DNA from: Microbacteriaceae bacterium | GTDB taxonomy: Bacteria; Actinomycetota; Actinomycetes; Actinomycetales; Microbacteriaceae | NCBI GenBank assembly: GCA_019638805.1 | Contig: JAHBTA010000004.1 | Location: 62,001 to 126,000, forward strand | Reading direction: 5' to 3' | DNA length: 64,000 nt | In this document: piece by piece, positions 49,866-58,018 of the stretch | Position numbering within the stretch: the stretch's first letter is position 1 | Layout: each line of letters starts with the position of its first letter | Made by a program: the position numbers and the translations under genes | Notes under the pieces: model-generated | The model's input: the letters and a program-made list of their open reading frames with translations, nothing else | The model's database searches: none | Told to the model about the DNA's origin: nothing

Positions 49866-50678
49866 ATGAGAGCCACCCAGGACCGCCCGGTCCCCGCCGC
49901 ATCCGGCAAGCGATCTCGGCGCATGGCCGCGATCCTCGACCTGCTGGCCGAGCGCGGCAGCATCACGCTGCCCGAGCTCGCGCAGACCCTGGGCATCTCC
50001 CCGGCCACCGCCCGGCGCGACCTCGCCGACATGAACGACCAGCGGCTCCTGGTGCGCACGCACGGCGGCGCCCGGATGCTGGAGTCCCGCAACGAACTGC
50101 CCGTCGCCCTCCGCGACACCCGCTTCCAAGAGGCCAAGCGGGCCATCGGAGCCGCCGTGGCCGAGGCGATCCCCCGTCAGCGCTACGCGGTCGCGCTCTG
50201 CGGGGGCACCACCACGGCCAGCGTCGCACGCGCCCTGGCGGGGCACGACGAGCTCACGATCGTGACCAACTCGCTCACCATCGCCCAGCTGGTCACCGTG
50301 CACCCCCAACTCAAGGTGGTCATGACCGGCGGGATCCTGCGACCCGAGTCGCTCGAACTCGTGGGTGTGCTCGCCGAGAACACCTTCAACGCCATCAACC
50401 TCGGCACCGCGATCGTCGGCACGGACGGCATGACGGCCGCGGGCGGCGTCACGACCCACGACGAGACCGAGGCGCGCACCAACAACGCCATGGTCACGCA
50501 CGCCCAGCGCGTCATCGTGGTCGCCGACGGCTCCAAGATCGGGCGGCTCGCACTGGCCCAGGTCGCCACGACCCAGCAGGTCGACCTACTGGTGACCGAC
50601 ACGAGCGCCGATCCGGAGGCCCTGGAGGAGATTCGCGCGGCGGGCGTCGAGGTGCGCGTGGTCGACCCCGCGGCCTGA
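49866..50678 (+). CDS. DeoR-family regulator, AgaR-like
   Basis: The 270-residue protein has a winged helix-turn-helix (ITLPELAQTLGISPATARRDLADM near residue 37) with the RTHGGA wing. The DeoR sensor domain follows, with VALCGGTTTASVARALAG near 116 and VGTDGMTAAGGVTTHDETEA near 192. The latter pattern is typical of AgaR/SrlR-type regulators that respond to sugar phosphates. The ATG at 49866 follows GATGAGGA. Shared operators at its own promoter and at the SIS/ABC operon define a small regulon. Confidence 0.9.
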   Translation: MRATQDRPVPAASGKRSRRMAAILDLLAERGSITLPELAQTLGISPATARRDLADMNDQRLLVRTHGGARMLESRNELPVALRDTRFQEAKRAIGAAVAEAIPRQRYAVALCGGTTTASVARALAGHDELTIVTNSLTIAQLVTVHPQLKVVMTGGILRPESLELVGVLAENTFNAINLGTAIVGTDGMTAAGGVTTHDETEARTNNAMVTHAQRVIVVADGSKIGRLALAQVATTQQVDLLVTDTSADPEALEEIRAAGVEVRVVDPAA

Positions 50679-50701
50679 GCGGGGCGGCCCCGCCGACCCG
50701 C

Positions 50702-51910
50702 CTACCGCACCCCCTCGTGCGCCCGCACCCGCGCCCGGTCGGTCGCGAGCACGAAGACCAGCGCGATCACGGCGCCCACCACGAGCGCGAGCGGCAGCAC
50801 CCGGATGCCGAGGCCGTCGAGCAGCCCGCCGCCCACCAGCGCGCCCACGCCGATGGCCAGGTTGAACGCGATCGTGAGCCAGGCCGACGCGGTGTCGCGC
50901 AGGCGCAGGGAGGCGGATTGCAGCATCCTCGCCTGGAAGAGCGAAGGGAGCCCGCCGAAGAAGACGCCCCAGGCGATGCAGCCGGCGACCGCGGCCGGGA
51001 TCGACCCGTCCGCGAACCAGAAGAGCCCCGCGGCGCTCACCGCGACCCCCGCGATCATGAGCGCGACCGACGCGCGCGGCCAGGTGTCGCCGAACCACCC
51101 CGCGAGCAGCAGCCCCACCGCACCGGCCACGCCGTTGCCGACCAGCAGGAGGCTCACCGCATCCGGCGGGACCGTCGCCACCTGGGTGGCCCACGGCACG
51201 ATGTAGGTCGAGAAGGTGTTCTGCGCGGTCACGATGAGGGTCACCGACAGGCACACGATGACGATGGCGGGGACCGTGCGGTCGTGCCGCGCGGGCACCA
51301 TGATCTCGCCCGTCGCGAGCGGAACCAGATGCTCGACGGGCGGCAGGAAGAGCACGACCAGGATCAGGAAGACCAGCACGATCGCGCCCACCACCGCGAA
51401 CGCGAGCCGCCAGCCCAGGGCGTGCCCGAGCGCGGTGCCGAACGGCACGCCCAGCACGAAGGCCGCGGTACCTCCGGCCGCGGTGACCGAGACCGCACGC
51501 GCGAGCTGCGACGGCGGCACCATGCGCGAGGCGTACGGGGCGGTCACCGACCAGAACAGGCCGTGCGTGGCCCCCGCGATGACGCGCGCCACGACGAGCA
51601 CCTCGTAGTTCGGGGCGACCGCCGCGAGCAGGTTGGAGGCGATGAAGATCAGCAGCACCACGACCATGAGCGCCTTGCGCGGGAACCGCCGCGTCAGGGA
51701 CGACAGCGGCACCGCCGTCACGACCACCGTGGCCGCGAAGATCGTCACGAGCAGCCCGACCTGCGACTCCGAGACCTCCAGCTCGCGCGCCATGTCGGGC
51801 AGCAGGCCGGTGGGCAGGAACTCGCTCGTGACGACGATGAAGATCGCGCCGGTCAGAACCAGGAGCCTCCAGATCGGGAACGGCGACGTCGTACCCCGGG
51901 AGCTCATCAC
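50702..51910 (-). CDS. MFS transporter, drug/sugar efflux type
   Basis: The 402-residue protein has twelve predicted membrane segments. The start FPIWRLLVLTGAIFIVVTSEF FPTGLLP-like segment is characteristic of the AraJ/YdhP-like drug:H+ antiporter group. The loop LTRRFPRKALMVVVLL near residue 75 is the MFS motif A region, and ARVIAGATHGLFWSV lies near 107. Export of sugars or small antibiotics is known for relatives, but the substrate here is unknown. Its start is only 20 bases from the divergent purU start, so the two promoters must overlap the genes or give leaderless messages. Confidence 0.88.
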   Translation of the reverse strand: MMSSRGTTSPFPIWRLLVLTGAIFIVVTSEFLPTGLLPDMARELEVSESQVGLLVTIFAATVVVTAVPLSSLTRRFPRKALMVVVLLIFIASNLLAAVAPNYEVLVVARVIAGATHGLFWSVTAPYASRMVPPSQLARAVSVTAAGGTAAFVLGVPFGTALGHALGWRLAFAVVGAIVLVFLILVVLFLPPVEHLVPLATGEIMVPARHDRTVPAIVIVCLSVTLIVTAQNTFSTYIVPWATQVATVPPDAVSLLLVGNGVAGAVGLLLAGWFGDTWPRASVALMIAGVAVSAAGLFWFADGSIPAAVAGCIAWGVFFGGLPSLFQARMLQSASLRLRDTASAWLTIAFNLAIGVGALVGGGLLDGLGIRVLPLALVVGAVIALVFVLATDRARVRAHEGVR

Positions 51911-51930
51911 TGAAACGATAACGTGGGGGC

Positions 51931-52788
51931 GTGCCCGGCGATTCCACGCACTGGATCCTGACCCTGGTCTGCCCCGACCGCCCCGGCATCGTGCACGCCG
52001 TGAGCGGGGCGATCGTGCAGGCCGAGGGCAACATCACCGAGTCCCAGCAGTTCAGCTCGGATGACACGGGCACCTTCTTCATGCGCCTCCAGGTCGAGTC
52101 CGCGGCGACTCGCGACGCATTCGAAGCGGCCCTCGAGCCGGTCACCTCGCGCTACGGGATGACCTGGCAGCTCGACGTCGTCGGCCGCCCGTTGCGCACC
52201 CTGGTGCTGGTCTCGAAGGCGGCGCACTGCCTGAACGACCTCCTGTTCCGCCAGCGCGCCGGCCAGCTGCCGGTCGAGGTCCCGCTCGTGCTGGCCAACC
52301 ACCCGGACCTGGGCGAGCTCGCGTCGTTCTACGGCATCCCGTTCGAGGCGCACCCGGTCACCGGGCCGGAGGAGAAGGCGGCCTTCGAGGCCCGCGTGCT
52401 CGCGGCCGTCGAGGAGCACGACATCGAGCTGGTCGTGCTCGCGCGGTACATGCAGATCCTCTCCCCGGAGCTGTGCGACGCACTCGCGGGCCGCATCATC
52501 AACATCCACCACTCCTTCCTGCCCGGCTTCAAGGGCGCCAACCCCTACAAGCAGGCGCACGCCCGCGGGGTCAAGATCATCGGGGCGACCGCCCATTTCG
52601 TGACGAGCGACCTCGACGAGGGCCCGATCATCGAGCAGAACATCGTGCGCGTCGACCACACCCGCACGCCCGCGCAGCTCGTGGCCATCGGTCAGGACGA
52701 GGAGTCGCGTACGCTCACCCAGGCCGTCAAGTGGTTCGCGGAGGACCGCGTGCTGCTCGACGGGGCGAGGACCATCATCTTCACGTGA
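51931..52788 (+). CDS. purU: Formyltetrahydrofolate deformylase
   Basis: PurU releases formate from 10-formyl-THF, balancing one-carbon pools. The 285-residue protein has an N-terminal ACT domain (WILTLVCPDRPGIVHAVSG near residue 8). Its formyltransferase-like domain has VLARYMQILSP near 170, IINIHHSFLPGFKGANPYKQ near 189 (Asn and His of the active site) and TSDLDEGPIIEQ near 225 (Asp). GTG start at 51931 with a TAACGT hexamer seven bases upstream suggests a leaderless transcript. Its stop overlaps the nagA start, an unusual pairing of folate and amino-sugar genes. Confidence 0.95.
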   Translation: MPGDSTHWILTLVCPDRPGIVHAVSGAIVQAEGNITESQQFSSDDTGTFFMRLQVESAATRDAFEAALEPVTSRYGMTWQLDVVGRPLRTLVLVSKAAHCLNDLLFRQRAGQLPVEVPLVLANHPDLGELASFYGIPFEAHPVTGPEEKAAFEARVLAAVEEHDIELVVLARYMQILSPELCDALAGRIINIHHSFLPGFKGANPYKQAHARGVKIIGATAHFVTSDLDEGPIIEQNIVRVDHTRTPAQLVAIGQDEESRTLTQAVKWFAEDRVLLDGARTIIFT

Positions 52789-53936
52789 CCACGCTGCTGC
52801 GCGCCGCAACCCGCATCGACGAGCGCGGGGAGGAAGGCGACGCCTGGGTCCTGCTCGACGGCGACCGCATCGCCGCGGTCGGGTCGGGTGCGGCCCCGGA
52901 TGCGGCGGAGACGATCGACCTGGGCGACGCGATCCTGGTCCCCGGCTTCATCGATCTGCACGGGCACGGAGCGGGCGGCCACGCCTACGACGACGGGGGC
53001 GAGGAACTCGCCGCCGCGCTCGCCGCGCACCGTGCGCACGGGACGACGCGATCGGTCATCAGCATCGTGACCAATCCGCTCGCCGAGCTGCGTGAGCGCC
53101 TGGCCGAGGTGGCCGCGCTCGCGGCGAGCGATCCGCTCGTGCTGGGCTCGCACCTCGAGGGGCCGTTCCTCTCGGCCGAGCGGCGCGGTGCGCACAACCC
53201 CGAGTTCCTGCGCGCGCCGGATCAGGCGACGATCGAGGAACTGCTGGATGCCGCGGCCGGCACCCTGCGCCAGCTCACCATCGCGCCCGAGCTGCCGGGT
53301 GGACTCGAAGCGGTCGCGCAGCTCACTGCCGCGGGCGTCGTGGTGGCGGTCGGGCACACCGAGGCCGACCTCGAGACGACGCGCGCCGCGTTGGATGCCG
53401 GGGCGCGCATCCTGACGCATGTCTTCAATGCCATGCCCGGCATCCATCACCGCGACCCGGGGCCCGTGGTCGCGGGCATCGACGATGCGCGGGTCACGCT
53501 CGAGCTCGTGCTCGACGGCCACCACGTGCACCCGCAGGTGGCCGACATGGTCTTCCGGGCGGCGCCGGGCCGGGTCGCGCTCATCACCGACTCGATGGCC
53601 GCCGCCGCGTCGGAGGACGGCCACTACCGCCTGGGGTCGCTCAACGTGAGCGTGCAGGACGGCCTCGCCGTGCTCTCCGGGACGTCGACGCTCGCGGGCT
53701 CGACCCTCACGCAGGACGCCGCCCTGCGGAACGCCGTGGCCATGGCCGGTCGCACCCGCACCGAGGCGGTCGCGGCGCTCACTGCGGTGCCCGCGCGCGC
53801 CCTGGGGCTGGATGACCGCCTCGGCCTCCTCGCCCCGGGGTATGCGGCGGATGTGGTCGCGCTCGATCCCGACCTGGGCGTCCGCGCCGTCTGGGCCGCC
53901 GGTGCTCCTGTCGTCACGGCTCCCTCCGTGACGTGA
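52785..53936 (+). CDS. nagA: N-acetylglucosamine-6-phosphate deacetylase
   Basis: NagA removes acetate from GlcNAc-6-phosphate and can act on GalNAc-6-phosphate in some species. The 383-residue protein has FIDLHGHGAGGHAYD near residue 51 (metal HxH), LGSHLEGPFLSAERRGAHNP near 122 (the Glu), VAVGHTEADLETT near 188, LTHVFNAMPGIHHRDPG near 210 and ALITDSMAAA near 267 with the catalytic Asp. The GTG at 52785 overlaps the purU stop. The coding end runs into a 20-base inverted repeat. It feeds NagB at 54062, which lies convergently. Confidence 0.95.
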   Translation: MTTLLRAATRIDERGEEGDAWVLLDGDRIAAVGSGAAPDAAETIDLGDAILVPGFIDLHGHGAGGHAYDDGGEELAAALAAHRAHGTTRSVISIVTNPLAELRERLAEVAALAASDPLVLGSHLEGPFLSAERRGAHNPEFLRAPDQATIEELLDAAAGTLRQLTIAPELPGGLEAVAQLTAAGVVVAVGHTEADLETTRAALDAGARILTHVFNAMPGIHHRDPGPVVAGIDDARVTLELVLDGHHVHPQVADMVFRAAPGRVALITDSMAAAASEDGHYRLGSLNVSVQDGLAVLSGTSTLAGSTLTQDAALRNAVAMAGRTRTEAVAALTAVPARALGLDDRLGLLAPGYAADVVALDPDLGVRAVWAAGAPVVTAPSVT

Positions 53937-53984
53937 GGGAGGGTCGCGCGCCGACGTCCGCGGCGTCACGGAGGGAGCCGTGAC
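53913..53984. terminator. 20-base inverted repeat at the nagA 3' end
   Basis: GTCACGGCTCCCTCCGTGAC (53913-53932) and its exact complement (53965-53984) enclose 32 bases. Each arm also has internal 7-base symmetry (GTCACGG/CCGTGAC). The left arm lies in the last nagA codons. It is a plausible bidirectional terminator between convergent nagA and nagB. Confidence 0.65.
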
Positions 53985-53996
53985 GCAATAGGGGGT

Positions 53997-54074
53997 CAGC
54001 GCTCGGCTGTGTCGTCTGGTTCGAGCGCTCAGCGCTCGGCCGTGTCGTCTGGTTCGAGCGCTCAGCGCTCGAAC
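53997..54074. repeat. 33-base tandem repeat overlapping the nagB 3' end
   Basis: A 33-base unit starting CAGCGCTCGGC occurs at 53997-54029 and 54030-54062 with one difference. A 9-base start of a third copy (CAGCGCTCG) from 54063 includes the nagB stop and last codons. Each unit has AGCGCTCG and CGAGCGCT arms that can form a hairpin. It looks like a local duplication. Confidence 0.8.
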
Positions 54075-54850
54075 GCGAGCCGGTTGTCCCAGGCGAAGCG
54101 GTAGTAGTCGCGGTAGGCGAGCCCGGAGGCGGCGGCCTCGTCGACGATGACCGTGACCTGGGGGTGCAGCTGGATCGCGGAGCCCGGCAGCGACGCCGAG
54201 ACCGGCCCCTCGACGGCCCCCGCGATCGCGGGGGCCTTGGCCTCCCCGAACGCGAGCAGCACCAGGTGCCGGGCGTCGAGGATGGTCCCGAGCCCCTGCG
54301 TGAGGCAGTGCGTGGGCACCTCGCCGGGCGTCGGGAAGAAGCGCGCGTTGTCGGCGCGGGTCTGCTCGGTGAGGGTCTTCACGCGCGTGCGCGACGCGAG
54401 CGATGACCCCGGCTCGTTGAACCCGATGTGCCCGGTGCGGCCGATGCCGAGCACCTGGAGGTCGACGCCCCCGGCCGCGGCGATGGCGGCCTCATAGCGC
54501 TCCCCCGCGCCCTCGACCGGCCCGCCGTCGTCGCCCGGCACGTGCACGAGCGCGGGGTCGAGCCCGAGCGGCTCGACCACCTCGCGGTCGATCACCGCGC
54601 GGTAGCTCTGCGAGTGGCCGGCGGGCAGCCCGAGGTACTCGTCGAGCGCGAACCCGCGCACCCGCTCCAGGTCGAGCGGGCGCGCGGGATCCTTCGCCCG
54701 CTCCGCCAGGGCGGTCCAGACGGGAAGCGGCGTGGATCCGGTGGCCAGCCCCAGCACCGCGTCCGGCTTGCGTGCGACCAGGCGCGCGATGAACTCGGCG
54801 GCGATGCCGCCCGCCTCTGCGGGCGTGCCCACGATCACGACCTCGGCCAT
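54062..54850 (-). CDS. nagB: Glucosamine-6-phosphate deaminase
   Basis: NagB converts glucosamine 6-phosphate to fructose 6-phosphate and ammonia. The 262-residue protein has LGLATGSTPLPVW near residue 33 (phosphate loop), GFALDEYLGLP near 66 (catalytic Asp/Glu), GIGRTGHIGFNEPGSSLASR near 136 with the catalytic His, and ALLAFGEAKAPAIAGAVEGP-like residues near 200. Its ATG overlaps the ROK kinase stop by one base. It is the last gene of the GlcNAc operon; tandem repeats follow its stop. Confidence 0.95.
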   Translation of the reverse strand: MAEVVIVGTPAEAGGIAAEFIARLVARKPDAVLGLATGSTPLPVWTALAERAKDPARPLDLERVRGFALDEYLGLPAGHSQSYRAVIDREVVEPLGLDPALVHVPGDDGGPVEGAGERYEAAIAAAGGVDLQVLGIGRTGHIGFNEPGSSLASRTRVKTLTEQTRADNARFFPTPGEVPTHCLTQGLGTILDARHLVLLAFGEAKAPAIAGAVEGPVSASLPGSAIQLHPQVTVIVDEAAASGLAYRDYYRFAWDNRLAFER

Positions 54851-55773
54851 CAGGCACCCTTCCCCGCGTCGGCGACGCCCACGAGCGCCGCCCCCACCGC
54901 GGCGGCGTTCATGCCGCCGGGCACCAGGTCGATGCGATCGGGCAGCTCGAGCGAGGCCAGGAACTCCGAGCCTCGTGCCCATCCTCCCAGCACCTGTCGC
55001 ACCTCGGCGAGCAGAACCTCGCCGAGCGAGGCCAGCCCGCCGCCGATGACCACGTCGTCCACGTCCACGGTGAGCACGAGCAGCCGCACGGCCGCGGCAA
55101 CGTTGTCGACCAGGCGCGAGCGCACCGCGACCGCGACCGGGTCGCCGGCGTCCGCCGCCGCGTAGAGCGCGCGCACGGGCTTGCGGTCATCGGTCGGCCA
55201 CTGCCGCGCGATACCCGACCCGGACGCCGTGAGTTCGAGGCAGCCGCGCTGCCCGCACGCGCATTCGGGGCCGGATGGGTCGACCGGGATGTGCCCGATC
55301 TCCCCCGCGACGCCGCGCGAACCGCGCCAGAGGCGCCCCTCGAGCACGAGCCCGGCCGCCAGGCCGGTGCCGAGGTTGAGGTAGGCCATCGACTGCGCCG
55401 GGCCCAGCCCGAGCAGTGCGAACGCCCCGAGCGCCGCCGCGTTGACGTCGTTCTCGACGCGCACCTCGCGGCCCAGACGCCTGCCGAGCTCGCCCCCGAG
55501 GTCGAGACCGGTCACACCCAGGTTGACCGCGTGGTCGACGCGCCCGGTGGCGAGGTCGACCGCCCCCGGGATGCCCACCCCGATCGAGGCGAAGTCGGCG
55601 TCCTGCACCCCGGCGGCCAGCTCCTCGACCGCGGCCACCGCGCTGGCGAGCACGGCGTCCGCGCCGAAGCCGGTCGGCCGGCGCACCCGGTGCACCACGG
55701 TGCCGGCGGGGTCGACCGCGACCGCCTCGGTCTTCGTCCCGCCGATGTCGATGCCGGCGCGCAGGGCGGTCAT
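54850..55773 (-). CDS. ROK-family sugar kinase (GlcNAc kinase-like)
   Basis: The 307-residue protein has the ATP motif GIDIGGTKTEAVAVD near residue 7, the substrate Asn/Asp in RVENDVNAAALG near 108 and EIGHIPVDPSGPECACGQRG near 156. The zinc-binding ROK signature CACGQRGCLELTASG follows. No DNA-binding domain is present, so it is an enzyme, most likely phosphorylating GlcNAc released by the GH3 enzyme. The ATG overlaps the GH3 stop by four bases and the end overlaps nagB. Confidence 0.9.
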   Translation of the reverse strand: MTALRAGIDIGGTKTEAVAVDPAGTVVHRVRRPTGFGADAVLASAVAAVEELAAGVQDADFASIGVGIPGAVDLATGRVDHAVNLGVTGLDLGGELGRRLGREVRVENDVNAAALGAFALLGLGPAQSMAYLNLGTGLAAGLVLEGRLWRGSRGVAGEIGHIPVDPSGPECACGQRGCLELTASGSGIARQWPTDDRKPVRALYAAADAGDPVAVAVRSRLVDNVAAAVRLLVLTVDVDDVVIGGGLASLGEVLLAEVRQVLGGWARGSEFLASLELPDRIDLVPGGMNAAAVGAALVGVADAGKGA

Positions 55774-57173
55774 CGACCCGCTCCGAGCAGGCGCAGCAGG
55801 GCCTGACCCGCGTAGCGCGATGCCCCGAAGGTGGCGATGTCCGCGTAGGCGCGATCGGGAGACGGCCAGCCCATGTCGACGACGACGACCGACGGGTTCT
55901 GCTCGCGGGCGCGGTCGATCACGGCGCGCGTCCACGCGTGACGGTGGTTGGCCTTCCCCACGATCAGCGCGGCCGTCCCGGTCACGTCGATCGCGTCGCC
56001 CTCGAACACGGGCGTCGTCTCCGCCCCCGCCGCGGCCGGCCCCCACGGGGATGCCCCGACCGCGATGTTCGCCACCGTCTCGAGCGTCAGGATGCGGGCG
56101 CCGGGTTCCAGCACCACATCGTCCCCGATGTCGAAGGCCGCGATCCCGCGGTCCAGGTCGAACGCGGGCACGGGTTCGTCCAGCGCCGGGATCGGGAGCG
56201 GGGGCGCGACCGAGTCGGCGAGCGCGCGGGTGCGGGCCACGGCATCCAGGAGTCGTTCGGCGGGGAGCGAGCCGTCCGCGACGGCCGCGTCGAGCGCCGC
56301 GGCGATCTCCGCCATCTGCTCGCCCGTGTTCTTCGTGCCGATGCACAGCAGGTCGCAGCCCGCGGCGATCGCCCGGACGGCGGCGGCGGGGATGCCGATC
56401 TCGCCGCTCGCGCCCACCATGTCCAGGGCGTCCGAGACGATGACCCCCTCATAGCCGAGCTCGCCGCGCAGAACCCCCTGCAGGATGGCGGGCGAGAACG
56501 TCGCGGGCCGGTCCGGGTCGAGCCGGGGCAGCAGGACGTGCGAGGTCATGATGCTGCGGGCCCCGGCCTGGGCGGCGGCCAGGAAGGGTCGCAGCTCGCG
56601 CTCGCGCAGCTCCTCCGCCGGCAGGTCGACCACGGGAAGGGCCAGGTGCGAGTCCTGGGCGGTGTCGCCGTGGCCGGGGAAGTGCTTGGCGCTCACCGCG
56701 ACGCCCTCGCGCTCGTGCGCGGCGGTCCAGGTCGCGACATGGGCGGAGACCGCCTCGGGGTCGGAGCCGAAGCTGCGCACGCCGATGACCGGGTTGTCCG
56801 GGTTGGAGTTGATGTCGGCGTCGGGCGCGAAGTTCAGGTTGACGCCCGCGGCGCGCAGCTCGCGCGCGACGCTGCGTCCCACCCGCGCGGTCAGATCGTG
56901 GTCGTCGATGCGGCCCAGCAGGGCATTGCCCGGGTAGGGGGATCCGGTGGCGGCGTGCAGGCGCGTGACGTCGCCGCCCTCCTCGTCGATCGCGATGAGC
57001 GCGTGCGGGTTGGCCGCGCGGATCGCGTCGGTCAGCGCGCGCAGTTGCGACGGCGAGGCGATGTTCTCGGCGAACAGGCACACCCCGCCCATCCCGTCGC
57101 GGAGCGCTGCATCCGCCCAGGCGGGCAGTTCGGTGCCCTCGAACCCGGGCAGCAGGACGGCGAGCGCGCTCAT
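55770..57173 (-). CDS. GH3 beta-N-acetylhexosaminidase, NagZ-like
   Basis: The 467-residue protein has the GH3 barrel with LIAIDEEGGDVTRL near residue 58 and the NagZ marker AKHFPGHGDTAQDSH near 160 (Lys-His and the catalytic Asp-His loop). VIVSDALDMVGA near 233 carries the nucleophile Asp. A second alpha/beta domain (about residues 330-467) is longer than in single-domain NagZ. No signal peptide is present, so it acts on imported chitobiose-like sugars in the cytoplasm, releasing GlcNAc for the ROK kinase. A phosphorylase activity is possible for some GH3 members. Confidence 0.92.
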   Translation of the reverse strand: MSALAVLLPGFEGTELPAWADAALRDGMGGVCLFAENIASPSQLRALTDAIRAANPHALIAIDEEGGDVTRLHAATGSPYPGNALLGRIDDHDLTARVGRSVARELRAAGVNLNFAPDADINSNPDNPVIGVRSFGSDPEAVSAHVATWTAAHEREGVAVSAKHFPGHGDTAQDSHLALPVVDLPAEELRERELRPFLAAAQAGARSIMTSHVLLPRLDPDRPATFSPAILQGVLRGELGYEGVIVSDALDMVGASGEIGIPAAAVRAIAAGCDLLCIGTKNTGEQMAEIAAALDAAVADGSLPAERLLDAVARTRALADSVAPPLPIPALDEPVPAFDLDRGIAAFDIGDDVVLEPGARILTLETVANIAVGASPWGPAAAGAETTPVFEGDAIDVTGTAALIVGKANHRHAWTRAVIDRAREQNPSVVVVDMGWPSPDRAYADIATFGASRYAGQALLRLLGAGR

Positions 57174-58018
57174 CCCTTCACCGCCCCGGCCGCGACGCCC
57201 GAGGCCATGCGGCCCTGCACGAGCAGGAAGAAGACGATGACCGGGATCGCCATGAGCGTCGAACCGGCCATGATCGCGGCCCAGTCGGTCGCCTTGGTGG
57301 CCTGCACGAAGGCGTTGAGCCAGACCGGCAGCGTGCGGGTATCGGGCTTGTTCATGATGACCAGCGCGAAGGTGAACTCGTTCCAGGCCTGGATGAACGC
57401 GAAGACCCCGGTCGCGGTGAGCCCCGGCCCGAGAAGCGGCAGGGTCACCCGGAAGAACGCGCCGATGCGCGAGCATCCGTCGACCATGGCGGCCTCCTCG
57501 AGCTCGATCGGGATGCCGTGCACGAACCCGCGGAGCGTCCAGATCGTGAACGGCAGCACCGTAGCGAGATAGACCAGGGTCAACCCGACCGCGGTGTTGA
57601 TGAGGGCCCACCCGTCGAGCACGCGGAAGATCGACACGATCATGGCCTCGGCCGGGATCATCTGCGCCACCAGGAGCAGCACCACGAGCGTGCGGCGCGA
57701 CCGGAACCGGAACCGGGTCAGGGCGAGCGCCGCGAAGAACGCGAAGAACAGCGCGAAGACGACCGTGCTCACGGTCACCAGGAGCGACATCCCGAGGGCG
57801 GGCAGGAACTCGATGCTGCCCGAGGGCTCGGTCACGACCTTGACGAAGTTGCGCAGCGTGAACTCGTCCGGCCAGAAGTGCGGGATGGTGTCCTGCACGG
57901 CGCTCGTGGGCAGCAGGGACGAGTTGATCATCCAGTACACCGGGAACGCCGAGAAGGCGAAGACGATGACGGCCAGCGCCCCGAAGAGCGCGCGCAGCGG
58001 CAGCGGGGTGCGGGTCAT
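57170..58018 (-). CDS. ABC transporter permease, MalG type (GlcNAc locus)
   Basis: This is the second membrane subunit of the importer, 282 residues. Its N-terminal membrane helix is LRALFGALAVIVFAFSAFPV near residue 8. The EAA loop is ELEEAAMVDGCSRIGAFFRVTLPLL near residues 178-202. ATG overlaps the first permease stop by four bases and its end overlaps the GH3 start. It probably carries GlcNAc or chitooligosaccharides. Confidence 0.9.
   Translation of the reverse strand: MTRTPLPLRALFGALAVIVFAFSAFPVYWMINSSLLPTSAVQDTIPHFWPDEFTLRNFVKVVTEPSGSIEFLPALGMSLLVTVSTVVFALFFAFFAALALTRFRFRSRRTLVVLLLVAQMIPAEAMIVSIFRVLDGWALINTAVGLTLVYLATVLPFTIWTLRGFVHGIPIELEEAAMVDGCSRIGAFFRVTLPLLGPGLTATGVFAFIQAWNEFTFALVIMNKPDTRTLPVWLNAFVQATKATDWAAIMAGSTLMAIPVIVFFLLVQGRMASGVAAGAVKG

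Noticed and set aside
53997..54074. CRISPR-like repeats
   Set aside because: The units are directly adjacent without spacers, number only two plus a fragment and overlap the nagB end.
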